DNA from: Pseudomonadota bacterium | GTDB lineage: Bacteria; UBA10199; 2-02-FULL-44-16; JAAZCA01 | DNA: 32,737 nucleotides | Assembly: GCA_016927275.1 (NCBI GenBank) | Contig: JAFGMW010000037.1 | Coordinates: 1-32,737 of the forward strand | Direction of reading: 5' to 3' | Made by a program: the position numbers and the translations under genes | Part shown: positions 1 through 5,873 of the stretch, piece by piece | Layout of the letters: the number at the start of each line of letters is the position of its first letter | How positions within the stretch are numbered: the first letter of the stretch is position 1 | The notes under the pieces: generated by a model | What the model saw: only the letters and a program-made list of their open reading frames with translations | Databases searched by the model: none | What the model was told of the DNA's origin: nothing

Positions 1-2
1 GA

Positions 3-33
3 GGCCGGATTCAGCAGCCTATATGATCCGGCC
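3..33. repeat. inverted repeat downstream of tsaD
   Basis: Perfect 8-base arms, GGCCGGAT at 3-10 and ATCCGGCC at 26-33, enclose a 15-base loop about 80 bases past the tsaD stop. It could end the pal-cpoB-tsaD transcript, but the window edge hides whether a T run follows. The rest of 1-112 holds no convincing reading frame on either strand. Confidence 0.35.
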
Positions 34-112
34 GACGAAAGCCCCCGACGAGCCGGCGTCTGAGGCGAGGAGGGATAGCGAGAAGAGCACGCCGAAGCTC
101 CCCGTCTGCGGA

Positions 113-1126
113 CTACACTCCTATCTCCATATTCGCAACCGCGTTGAGCGAGAAATCGCTGCGGATGCCGGCGGAGAGCTTGCGCTCGCCCACGAAGGCG
201 ATCATCGCCGCGTTGTCGGTGCAGAGTTCGTGCGGCGGGATGAAGTGGGATATCCCCTCTCCGTCGCAGCGCGCGGCGAAGAGCTCGCGCAACCTTCTGT
301 TCGCCGCCACGCCGCCCGAGAGCACCGCCGCCTTCGCGCCCGAGCGGCGCGCCCCCTCGATCGTGCGTTCGACGAGGATGGATGCCACCGACTCCTGGAA
401 CGATGCGGCCATGTCGGCCACGAACCGTTCGGAGGCCCGGCCGTCGGCCGCCTCCTTCCTGTGCCTCAAGAGGCAGGCGGTCTTGATGCCGGAGAAGGAG
501 AAATCCATCGAATCGTCGTCCGCGAACTTCGGCCTCGTGAATCGGATGGCCGCTGGGTCGCCGCTCTCCGCCGCGCGCTCGATCGCCGGCCCTCCCGGGT
601 AGCCCAGCCCCAGGAGCTTGGCCACCTTGTCGAACGCCTCGCCGGCCGCGTCGTCGCGCGTGGCGCCGAGCAGCCCGACCTGGAAGCCCTCGCGCACCAG
701 GTAGAGGCTCGTGTGTCCGCCCGAAACTACGAGGCCGACGTGAGGCGTCGGTATGGGCCCGTATTCGAGGGCCGCGGCGGACAGGTGTCCCTCGAGGTGG
801 TTCACCCCGACGAACGGCAGCCCCCGCGAGTAGGCGATCGACTTCGCAGCCATGAGGCCCACGAGGAGGGATCCGACGAGCCCCGGGGCGAAGGTGGCGG
901 CGATGCCGTCGATGTCGTCGAGCGAGAGGTCGGCCCCGTCGAGTGCACCGCGGATCAGCGGCACGATGTTCTCCATGTGGCGCCTCGACGCGAGCTCCGG
1001 CACGACGCCACCGTAGCGCTCGTGCACGTCGTGCTGCGTGGCCACGAGGCTCGAGAGCGTCCGGCCGCCGCTCACCACCGCTGCGGCGGTCTCGTCGCAC
1101 GAGCTTTCTATGCCGAGTATCCTCAT
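113..1126 (-). CDS. tsaD: tRNA N6-adenosine threonylcarbamoyltransferase TsaD
   Basis: Transfers the threonylcarbamoyl group from threonylcarbamoyl-AMP to A37 of ANN-decoding tRNAs in the cytoplasm, working with TsaB, TsaE and TsaC/TsaC2 (family knowledge; none of those partners is in the window). The 337 residues match the usual bacterial length. Seen: the N-terminal ESSCDET signature of the ASKHA fold (residues 7-13), metal-binding H110 and H114 in the HLEGH motif, SGGHT at 135-139, the conserved GEAFDK and GYPGGP segments near 162-180, and TDNAAM close to the C-terminus carrying the third metal ligand. The start lies 4 bases after the cpoB stop and has no clear Shine-Dalgarno of its own, so translation is probably coupled to cpoB. 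Identification is firm. Confidence 0.96.
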   Translation of the reverse strand: MRILGIESSCDETAAAVVSGGRTLSSLVATQHDVHERYGGVVPELASRRHMENIVPLIRGALDGADLSLDDIDGIAATFAPGLVGSLLVGLMAAKSIAYSRGLPFVGVNHLEGHLSAAALEYGPIPTPHVGLVVSGGHTSLYLVREGFQVGLLGATRDDAAGEAFDKVAKLLGLGYPGGPAIERAAESGDPAAIRFTRPKFADDDSMDFSFSGIKTACLLRHRKEAADGRASERFVADMAASFQESVASILVERTIEGARRSGAKAAVLSGGVAANRRLRELFAARCDGEGISHFIPPHELCTDNAAMIAFVGERKLSAGIRSDFSLNAVANMEIGV

Positions 1127-1130
1127 CTGA

Positions 1131-2024
1131 TCAGAAATCGCCCGGGGGTTTTCTGTAGCTCTTCTGCTTCTCCGGGGCGAGGTCGGAGGGGGGAGCGCTG
1201 TTCCTGCGCATCTTCTGCTCCAGGGTCTGCTCCGGATAGGAGCCGAGCGAGGCGCCCGCAGGGGCCGCCTGTGCTTCTGTCTTGCGCCTCTGCATCCTGT
1301 CGATGCGCTCCCTGGCCTGCGCGGCGGCGGCGCTCTTCGGGTACGACGCCAGCACCTTGTCGTAGAACGCCCTCGACTCGTCGTACATGTTCAGGGCGTA
1401 GAACGAGTTGCCCTGCTTGAGTATCGCCTCAGGCACCTTGTCGCTTCGGCTGTATTTCTCCACGAAGGCCTGGAACTCCTTGATGGCCCTGCGGTGATCG
1501 CCGGCCGAGTAGTAGCAGTCCGCTATCCAGAACATTGCGCTCGGCACGAAGCTGCTCTTCGGGTACTTCTGCATGAACGAGCTGAAGGTGGATGCGGCCT
1601 CGAGGTAGTTGGCGGTCGAGACGAGGTCCAGCCCCTTCTGGTACATCTCCCCCTCGCCGGCAACCTCCGGCGCCAGCTTGGAGAGGGCCTTGGAGAGCTG
1701 GGTGGAGAAGAGGGCCAGCCTGTCCTCGATGGCCTGCAGCCTGTTCTCGAGGGACTGCATCTGCCTTGACAGCTCGTCGGAGCGGGAGTTGATGAAATAT
1801 TTGTTCGCATCGACATCGCCCTTGAGGCTTGCGAAGTCGTCCTGCATGGCGTTGAGCCTGGCCACGGAGGAGGCGACCTCCTGGTCGTTGGCCAGCCTCG
1901 TGTTCTGCATGGTGATGACCTTGTGCTCGAGCGCTGTGACCCTGTCCTCGACCTTGGCCGCGGCAGCGGACGACGAGGCCAGCGAAACCGCCGCGACGAG
2001 GAGTGCGATGAGTGCGTTTTTCAT
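1131..2024 (-). CDS. cpoB: CpoB/YbgF-like periplasmic coiled-coil TPR protein
   Basis: A 297-residue exported protein. A signal peptide (1 to about 23, MKNALIALLVAAVSLASSS followed by alanines) precedes a long coiled coil at about 25-115, the trimerisation segment of CpoB, then tetratricopeptide repeats at about 127-241 and a basic, proline-containing tail. In the known family CpoB links Tol-Pal outer-membrane constriction to peptidoglycan synthesis at the septum. Placement directly after pal supports this, although tolQRAB are not in the window. The ATG at 2024 was chosen because GAGGA sits about 7 bases upstream and the signal peptide begins there; an in-frame ATG 18 codons further up would run through the terminator-like hairpin. 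The C-terminal extension beyond the TPRs (about 242-297) is not recognised. Confidence 0.9.
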   Translation of the reverse strand: MKNALIALLVAAVSLASSSAAAAKVEDRVTALEHKVITMQNTRLANDQEVASSVARLNAMQDDFASLKGDVDANKYFINSRSDELSRQMQSLENRLQAIEDRLALFSTQLSKALSKLAPEVAGEGEMYQKGLDLVSTANYLEAASTFSSFMQKYPKSSFVPSAMFWIADCYYSAGDHRRAIKEFQAFVEKYSRSDKVPEAILKQGNSFYALNMYDESRAFYDKVLASYPKSAAAAQARERIDRMQRRKTEAQAAPAGASLGSYPEQTLEQKMRRNSAPPSDLAPEKQKSYRKPPGDF

Positions 2025-2036
2025 ATGTATATCCTC

Positions 2037-2073
2037 AAAAACACAGCGCGCCTCCCGCGAGAAGCGCGCTGTG
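2037..2073 (-). terminator. intergenic hairpin with T run between pal and cpoB
   Basis: On the minus strand a perfect 10-bp GC-rich stem (arms 2064-2073 and 2042-2051) with a 12-base loop is followed at once by five T residues (2041-2037). This is the layout of an intrinsic terminator, though with a short T run. The cpoB ribosome-binding site starts directly after the T run, so partial read-through would leave cpoB and tsaD expressed below pal. Confidence 0.65.
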
Positions 2074-2105
2074 CCCATTGCATGTTTTTTTCGCCTTGTC
2101 GACGC

Positions 2106-2528
2106 TTACTTCGCGGTGAAGTCGTCGCGGCGGTTCTGCCACCAGCAGCTCTCGTTGCTCTGGGTGCAGATCGGGCGCTCCTCGCCGTAGCTCACGGTCG
2201 AGAGCCTGCTCTCGGAGACCCCGAGGTTCGTCAGGTACCTCTTCGCCGACTTCGCGCGGCGGTCGCCGAGGGCGATGTTGTACTCGTTGGAGCCGCGCTC
2301 GTCGCAGTTGCCCTCGATCGTGACGTTGGTCTTGGCATGGTCGCGCATCCACTGGGCGTTGTCCCTGAGGACCGGCTCGTACTCAGGCTTGATGTTCGAC
2401 TTGTCGAAGTCGAAGTGGATCCTCTGCAGCCCGCCCTTCTTTGCGACCGGCTTCTTCTGGTTCTGGGCGCAGCCGGCGATCAGAGCGGTGCAGACCAGAG
2501 CGACCACCAAAAATGCAAATCTCTTCAT
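2106..2528 (-). CDS. pal: peptidoglycan-associated lipoprotein Pal
   Basis: A 140-residue outer-membrane lipoprotein. It has a lipobox LIAGC with the acylated cysteine at position 20, a short lysine-rich linker, and an OmpA/Pal peptidoglycan-binding domain from about 37 to 137. Conserved pieces seen are IHFDFDKSNIKP, GNCDERGSNEYN and LGDRRAKSAKRYL, which carry the aspartate and arginine that hold diaminopimelate in the family. The usual C-terminal NRRV[ED]F is NRRDDF here, and an unusual CWWQ segment (C128, W129, W130) precedes it. A strong ribosome-binding site (AAGGAGG) lies upstream. Pal is first in the pal-cpoB-tsaD group, with tolB and tolQRA absent upstream; the divergent neighbour is a pseudo-receiver gene. 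Confidence 0.96.
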   Translation of the reverse strand: MKRFAFLVVALVCTALIAGCAQNQKKPVAKKGGLQRIHFDFDKSNIKPEYEPVLRDNAQWMRDHAKTNVTIEGNCDERGSNEYNIALGDRRAKSAKRYLTNLGVSESRLSTVSYGEERPICTQSNESCWWQNRRDDFTAK

Positions 2529-2595
2529 ATCTCCCCCTCCTTAAAAAGGTTAAATTCGTGATTTTGTTGTAAAATGAACACGTCAGCTTTTTCGA

Positions 2596-2624
2596 AAGTT
2601 AGGGGAAGCCCCCCCAAAAGTCAA
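2596..2624 (-). promoter_or_regulatory. putative sigma-70-type promoter of pal
   Basis: On the minus strand, TTGACT (2624-2619) is separated by exactly 17 bases from TAACTT (2601-2596), about 68 bases before the pal start. The -35 box matches the consensus at 5 of 6 positions and the -10 box at only 3 of 6, so this is a candidate rather than a certain call. On the plus strand of the same AT-rich gap there is a TATAAT at 2643-2648 with no good -35 box. Confidence 0.4.
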
Positions 2625-2741
2625 GGGGCCATTATTTTTTTATATAATTGACCCATGCGCCGGGACCGCCCTCGTCTTCCGCCGGGTCGGGCCTCCTCCG
2701 CCGGCCTTGTCAGCGCGGGTCCTCTGGGTTATACGGCATCT

Positions 2742-3134
2742 ATGAAGAGGCCACCTGCGGTGCTGATAGCCGATCGATCCAGGCTCGCCGCCAATCTCTA
2801 CAGGCTCCTGCTGGCCCCGACGGGGCTCTCCCTCATGATAAGGCAGCGCGCCGGAGAGGCGCTGCTCGAGGTGAGGCGCGGCGCCAGGGTCGATCTCATG
2901 CTGCTGAACTCCAACTCGATAGGCAACGATGCGCAGGCGCTCGTTGAGGCCCTGGAATCGAGGCCCGACCTCAGGCGCATCCGCAAGATACTCATCGCGG
3001 GTCCGTCCCGGGCCGACCGTAGGGTCGTTGAGGCGCTCTCGGGCATCACCGGCCTCGCGGTCGTGGAGAGGCCTTTCCATCCGGAAGATCTCATGAGAGA
3101 GGTCCAATCCTGCCTTGGGAGGGGGAACCCATGA
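2742..3134 (+). CDS. degenerate response-regulator receiver (pseudo-receiver) protein
   Basis: A 130-residue stand-alone domain with the alternating pattern of a CheY-like receiver: beta-1 VLIADRSR, beta-3 VDLMLLNSNS, beta-4 KILIAGPSR and beta-5 LAVVERPFHPEDL. The residues needed for phosphorylation are changed: the acidic pair keeps only D11, the phospho-acceptor aspartate position after beta-3 is N56, and the conserved lysine before PF in beta-5 is R110. It is probably a phosphorylation-independent protein-interaction domain (inference). The stop overlaps the start of the PilZ gene in ATGA, so the two are likely coupled. The start is uncertain: an in-frame ATG at 2655 would add 29 arginine- and proline-rich residues that do not look like receiver sequence. 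Confidence 0.75.
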   Translation: MKRPPAVLIADRSRLAANLYRLLLAPTGLSLMIRQRAGEALLEVRRGARVDLMLLNSNSIGNDAQALVEALESRPDLRRIRKILIAGPSRADRRVVEALSGITGLAVVERPFHPEDLMREVQSCLGRGNP

Positions 3135-3454
3135 CCGGACCCGCTCATGAGAAGAGGCTTCACCCCAGGAAGCGGTGCAGGACCAGGGTGGTCTTCGAGG
3201 ACGAGTTCGGCGAGGGGCTGTTCTACGTCTACTCCAGGGACATAAGCCTGGGCGGGCTCTTCCTCGAGTCGGACATCCCGGTGAAGGTCGGCACCATGCT
3301 CTTTCTCTCCTTCGCCCTCCCGGGGAAGGTGAGGCTTATGGAGACCACCGGCGAGGTCGTGCGCGCCTCGGCGGGCGGGGCCGCTGGCGTCGGGATAAGG
3401 TTCGTGGGCCTGCCGGAAAAATCGCGCTTGGCTATCCAGAAATTTCTGGGCTAA
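3131..3454 (+). CDS. PilZ-domain protein, predicted c-di-GMP binding
   Basis: A single-domain PilZ protein of 107 residues. Both c-di-GMP contact motifs are present: RxxxR as R9-LHP-R13 and the DxSxxG motif as DISLGG (37-42). The beta-barrel continues through LFLSFALPG and GEVVRASAG to GVGIRFVGL. Proteins of this type change partner binding when c-di-GMP is high (family knowledge). The start overlaps the stop of the upstream pseudo-receiver gene by four bases, suggesting the two act together as a small signalling pair. The stop codon shares the four bases CTAA with the convergent gene on the other strand. Confidence 0.9.
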   Translation: MTGPAHEKRLHPRKRCRTRVVFEDEFGEGLFYVYSRDISLGGLFLESDIPVKVGTMLFLSFALPGKVRLMETTGEVVRASAGGAAGVGIRFVGLPEKSRLAIQKFLG

Positions 3455-4191
3455 TTTTCCTCGATCTCGAGGTCGCCGGCGTCCTGCCAGGGGTAGAAGT
3501 CGCCCTTGACCGGCGTCCAGAACGGCCTGCCCGCGCTCCTCCATATGTCGATGGCGAGCCCGGTCTCGAACGGCTGCCCTGCCGCCACGATGATGAGCGC
3601 GTTGTTCTCGCGGATACCCCCGGGCCACGCCTCTCCCCAGCGCATCTCGAAGTGCCGCCACGGGCGCTTTCGCAGCTCCCTGCGGATGTCGTTCACATAG
3701 TGATAGCAGTGCCCCTTCTTGCGCCTGCCCTTGTTGACCTCCCAGTTCCGAAACAGGGCGCTCACGGGGATCTGGTACTCCTGCGAGATGTCGTAGATCC
3801 GCTGCACCGCGGCCTTGGCGAACCCGTCCGCCTCTGCGCGGACGTCCGGGTCCTCCCTCCGCGGGTGCATGGCGAGCAGCTTCCCCTTGAGGTCGATGAC
3901 GTAGCCCCAGAATTCGTAGGCTTCCTTTGTCTCGTGGAATCTGTCGGCCGCTGCGCTCTGTCTCGGCGTCAGCCTCTTCTTGTAGTCCTTGCGCCTTGAA
4001 TCGGCGACCCCGAGCGGCAGATGCTGCCTGACGGAGGCCATGATGTCGTCGTATTCGCGGAAGGTCTCTTCCGCGGGGGCGTTCGATTGCGCGTCGCTCA
4101 TCCGGTAGGGGGGGAGCAGATATGCGTCCGCCGCCCCGGTTGTCGTGAGCATCAGCGCCAGGGAGGCTATGGCAGCGGCTGCGAACCTCAT
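3451..4191 (-). CDS. exported protein with possible papain/transglutaminase-like fold
   Basis: A 246-residue protein with a signal peptide (cleavage likely after ADA at 23). I do not recognise a named family. In the C-terminal half, GHCYHYV (C162), ENNALIIVAAG (195-205) and LAIDIW (D215) have the order and spacing of the Cys, His and Asp blocks of papain-like or transglutaminase-like folds. An asparagine (N196/N197) sits where the catalytic histidine would be, so activity is doubtful. The N-terminal half is charged and helical. The start overlaps the stop of the phaR-like gene in ATGA, making this the last gene of a four-gene minus-strand operon. Real gene with high confidence; the fold is an inference. 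Confidence 0.75.
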   Translation of the reverse strand: MRFAAAAIASLALMLTTTGAADAYLLPPYRMSDAQSNAPAEETFREYDDIMASVRQHLPLGVADSRRKDYKKRLTPRQSAAADRFHETKEAYEFWGYVIDLKGKLLAMHPRREDPDVRAEADGFAKAAVQRIYDISQEYQIPVSALFRNWEVNKGRRKKGHCYHYVNDIRRELRKRPWRHFEMRWGEAWPGGIRENNALIIVAAGQPFETGLAIDIWRSAGRPFWTPVKGDFYPWQDAGDLEIEEN

Positions 4192-4637
4192 CTGTGCCTT
4201 CGGTCGCGCTCCGCGAGCTTGCGTTCGATCGCGGCAATGCGCCTGTTGAGGGAATCGAGCTCCTCGCGGACCTGAGGGAGCTCGCTTATGCGGCTGACCG
4301 CAGGTATCACCTTGTCGTCCACGAACTCGCGCACCTTGCCGAACTCCTTGGCGCCGCTGGTGACCAGCTCGCGGAGCGCCTCGCCCCCGCCCTGGATGAT
4401 CTGGCGGAACGTCCCGAGCGGCAGCACGTTGGTCTTCCTCTTCTGCTCCTCGAAGATGATCTGGGCGAGCGTTACCGCGGTGAGGTCCTCCTTCGTGGTG
4501 TTGTCGATGATCTGGACCTCGTCGCCCTGCTTTATCATCTCGCTTATGTCCTCGAGGGTCACGTAGCAGGAGTCGGAGGTGTCGTAGAGCTTGCGGTTCT
4601 GGTATCTCTTTATGATCTTCGGGTGCCTCTGGGACAT
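4188..4637 (-). CDS. phaR: PhaR-type polyhydroxyalkanoate synthesis regulator
   Basis: 149 residues with the PhaR DNA-binding domain at about 6-70; the signature IIKRYQNRKLYDTSDSCYVT is almost textbook, followed by VTLAQIIFEEQK. In characterised relatives PhaR binds both phasin-gene promoters and PHA granules and so ties phasin expression to polymer storage. The region at about 75-149 has amphipathic segments and a terminal coiled coil (LNRRIAAIERKLAERDRR). A strong AAGGAGG lies 5 bases before the start. It overlaps the gene upstream by 28 bases and the exported-protein gene downstream by 4. No PHA synthase or depolymerase is in the window, so a PHA role is taken from the family only. Confidence 0.88.
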   Translation of the reverse strand: MSQRHPKIIKRYQNRKLYDTSDSCYVTLEDISEMIKQGDEVQIIDNTTKEDLTAVTLAQIIFEEQKRKTNVLPLGTFRQIIQGGGEALRELVTSGAKEFGKVREFVDDKVIPAVSRISELPQVREELDSLNRRIAAIERKLAERDRRHR

Positions 4638-5002
4638 GGGCGCCTCCTTTTCGCGGCCTTCTCCCTCTTCTCCTGCTCCTGCTGCTCCTTCATCTCGCGG
4701 CCGACCGCGTCGAAGAACTGGCCTGCCACGGTCTTAGCGGCGCCCGGGACTCGCGTCGCGCTGGCGAGCCCCCTAGAGAGCTCATCGGCCACGTCCATCG
4801 CCTTGGCGAAGAAGATCATGAGCTGGGAGCGCGACGGCTGGGATGCTGAGCCCTTCGCGTAGTCCCTGCAGAACGCGAGCGCCCCCCGGGCCGCCAGCAG
4901 AAGCTCGCGCCCGGCGGCGAGGACATGCGCCTTGGTCTCGTCCGCGTCGGGCCGGCGCCTGCGGGGGCCGTGGACAACGCCGCCTTGTGCCTTCCTTTTC
5001 AT
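4610..5002 (-). CDS. small basic protein of the phaR operon, possible phasin-like
   Basis: 130 residues, not recognised. It has a basic N-terminus (four arginines at 14-17), a helical middle (about 22-105) with alternating small hydrophobic residues and AKAMDVADELSRGLASA, and a highly charged KEQQEQEKREKAAKRRR tail. The composition recalls phasins and other granule-surface helical proteins, which would suit a neighbour of phaR, but no family motif is visible. The start at 5002 has an AAGAGG ribosome-binding site and overlaps the stop of the 41-residue gene upstream in ATGA. A longer form from 5053 would be out of step with that arrangement. The 3' end overlaps phaR by 28 bases. Confidence 0.65.
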   Translation of the reverse strand: MKRKAQGGVVHGPRRRRPDADETKAHVLAAGRELLLAARGALAFCRDYAKGSASQPSRSQLMIFFAKAMDVADELSRGLASATRVPGAAKTVAGQFFDAVGREMKEQQEQEKREKAAKRRRPCPRGTRRS

Positions 5003-5124
5003 CGCGACCTCTTCTTGAAGATGCGTCCCTGTTCCCTGCCCACGACGACGCACGCCAGGATGAAGAGCGTGAGGATGAGCTCCCCTGCGCCGAACCCGGC
5101 CATGAATTCGCTGATCGATGGCAT
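4999..5124 (-). CDS. 41-residue single-span membrane peptide, TatA-like N-terminus
   Basis: A short open frame supported by an AGGAG ribosome-binding site 6 bases before its ATG and by an ATGA overlap with the next gene. It reads a short amphipathic start (MPSISEFMAGFG), one hydrophobic helix at about residues 15-28 (ELILTLFILACVVVG), then a basic tail ending FKKRSR. The GELIL-hydrophobic-VG pattern resembles the transmembrane segment of TatA/TatE, but the following amphipathic helix and FGPKKLPE motif are missing, so it is at best a truncated relative. It may equally be an unrelated small membrane peptide. It is the first gene of the phaR operon. Confidence 0.6.
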   Translation of the reverse strand: MPSISEFMAGFGAGELILTLFILACVVVGREQGRIFKKRSR

Positions 5125-5232
5125 GCCCGTCTCCTATCAGCCTGCGTCATGCCTGTCCAGCCTAATCATCGTCATAGCTATATATATCAGGTAGTTATAA
5201 ACTTGCCGCGATCTTTGGTGCGTCAATAGAGC

Positions 5233-5256
5233 AGAGGCTGAGAAGCTGAGAGGCTT
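5233..5256. repeat. octanucleotide tandem repeat, left of the MITE-like element
   Basis: Three 8-base units, AGAGGCTG, AGAAGCTG and AGAGGCTT, in direct tandem. They end two bases before the AGGT direct repeat that borders the inverted-repeat element. A related array of opposite strand sense lies on the other side at 5445-5468. Confidence 0.6.
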
Positions 5257-5261
5257 TAGGT

Positions 5262-5427
5262 GGGCACCTCTAAAAACTCACTTTTGGGGTGGTGCCGGAC
5301 GGGGGACCCCCATTTTGCGCCAGCAGGCTTTTCGGTGATACGACTGTAATACATAGCTTAATAAGCCGATGCCGAAAATGGGGGTGGCCGGCGACAGGAC
5401 CCGAAAAGTGAGTTTTTAGAGGTGCCC
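5262..5427. mobile_element. MITE-like element with 24-bp terminal inverted repeats
   Basis: The 166-base stretch is bounded by a perfect 24-bp inverted repeat (5262-5285, beginning GGGCACCTCTAAAAACTC, and 5404-5427) and by a 4-base direct repeat AGGT at 5258-5261 and 5428-5431. A second inverted match, ACCCCCATTTT at 5306-5316 with AAAATGGGGGT at 5375-5385, extends the symmetry inward. No protein frame is present, so it would need a transposase supplied elsewhere. It fills most of the 308-base gap 5125-5432, ending five bases before the stop codon of the next gene. The whole element could fold into one long hairpin and so might also stop transcription from both sides (inference). Confidence 0.8.
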
Positions 5428-5432
5428 AGGTG

Positions 5433-5873
5433 TTATCTGAGCATCTTAGCTTCTTGGCTTCTTGAGAAGTAGTTCACCGGTGTGGGGTCCCGGTCCCTGA
5501 AATGGAAATAGATCAGTATCACATTCACGTGCGCGACCACCGCCAGGACGATGAGGAGCAGGACGAGGGGGGCGACGGACGGGGCCGTGGAGAGCCAAAG
5601 CCCCAGGATCGACATGGCGTAGCCGGTCGGCACCATCGCCTTCTTGAACTGCAGCTCTATGCCTGAGTATCTCGGAGCGTCCCTGTACCAGCGAATCGAG
5701 GCGCAGAGCCTGATGAATGCGTAGAGGAAAAGACAGATGGCCGGGAGGATGGCGCCTGCGACGCCGATCCCGCGCATGAAGAGCCTCACGGCGCCCGCGG
5801 CAAACAGCGCGACCCCTGCCGCCTCCGCCGCCATCACCGCCTTGCTGAACCTGTTGAAGAAGAACCTTATCAT
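5433..5873 (-). CDS. small four-span integral membrane protein
   Basis: 146 residues with four likely transmembrane helices at about 12-32, 35-57, 80-97 and 99-124. A charged loop RWYRDAPRY lies at 61-69 and the tail HFRDRDPTPVNYFSRSQ is polar. No family recognised. The start overlaps the stop of the phosphodiesterase gene in ATGA, so the two are almost certainly translated together; it may anchor or assist that exported enzyme (inference from position only). The last residues (SQEAKMLR) are encoded by the octanucleotide array at 5445-5468, so the C-terminus has probably been altered by repeat sequence. A longer form from 5915 would overlap the upstream gene extensively and is less likely. 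Confidence 0.75.
   Translation of the reverse strand: MIRFFFNRFSKAVMAAEAAGVALFAAGAVRLFMRGIGVAGAILPAICLFLYAFIRLCASIRWYRDAPRYSGIELQFKKAMVPTGYAMSILGLWLSTAPSVAPLVLLLIVLAVVAHVNVILIYFHFRDRDPTPVNYFSRSQEAKMLR
5445..5468. repeat. octanucleotide tandem repeat, right of the MITE-like element
   Basis: Units CTTAGCTT and CTTGGCTT followed by the partial unit CTTGAGAA. Read on the minus strand they are AAGCTAAG and AAGCCAAG, close to the AAGCTGAG phase of the left array on the plus strand. The two arrays are therefore inverted about the element. This array encodes the C-terminus of the membrane protein gene that ends at 5433. Confidence 0.55.

Noticed and set aside
30-112. short frame after tsaD reading VLFSLSLLASDAGSS
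   Set aside because: Only about 23 codons from a GTG, no ribosome-binding site, no support.
2798-4237. 479-codon minus-strand frame across the PilZ and exported-protein genes
   Set aside because: Shadow of genes with clear domains; arginine-rich and without motif.
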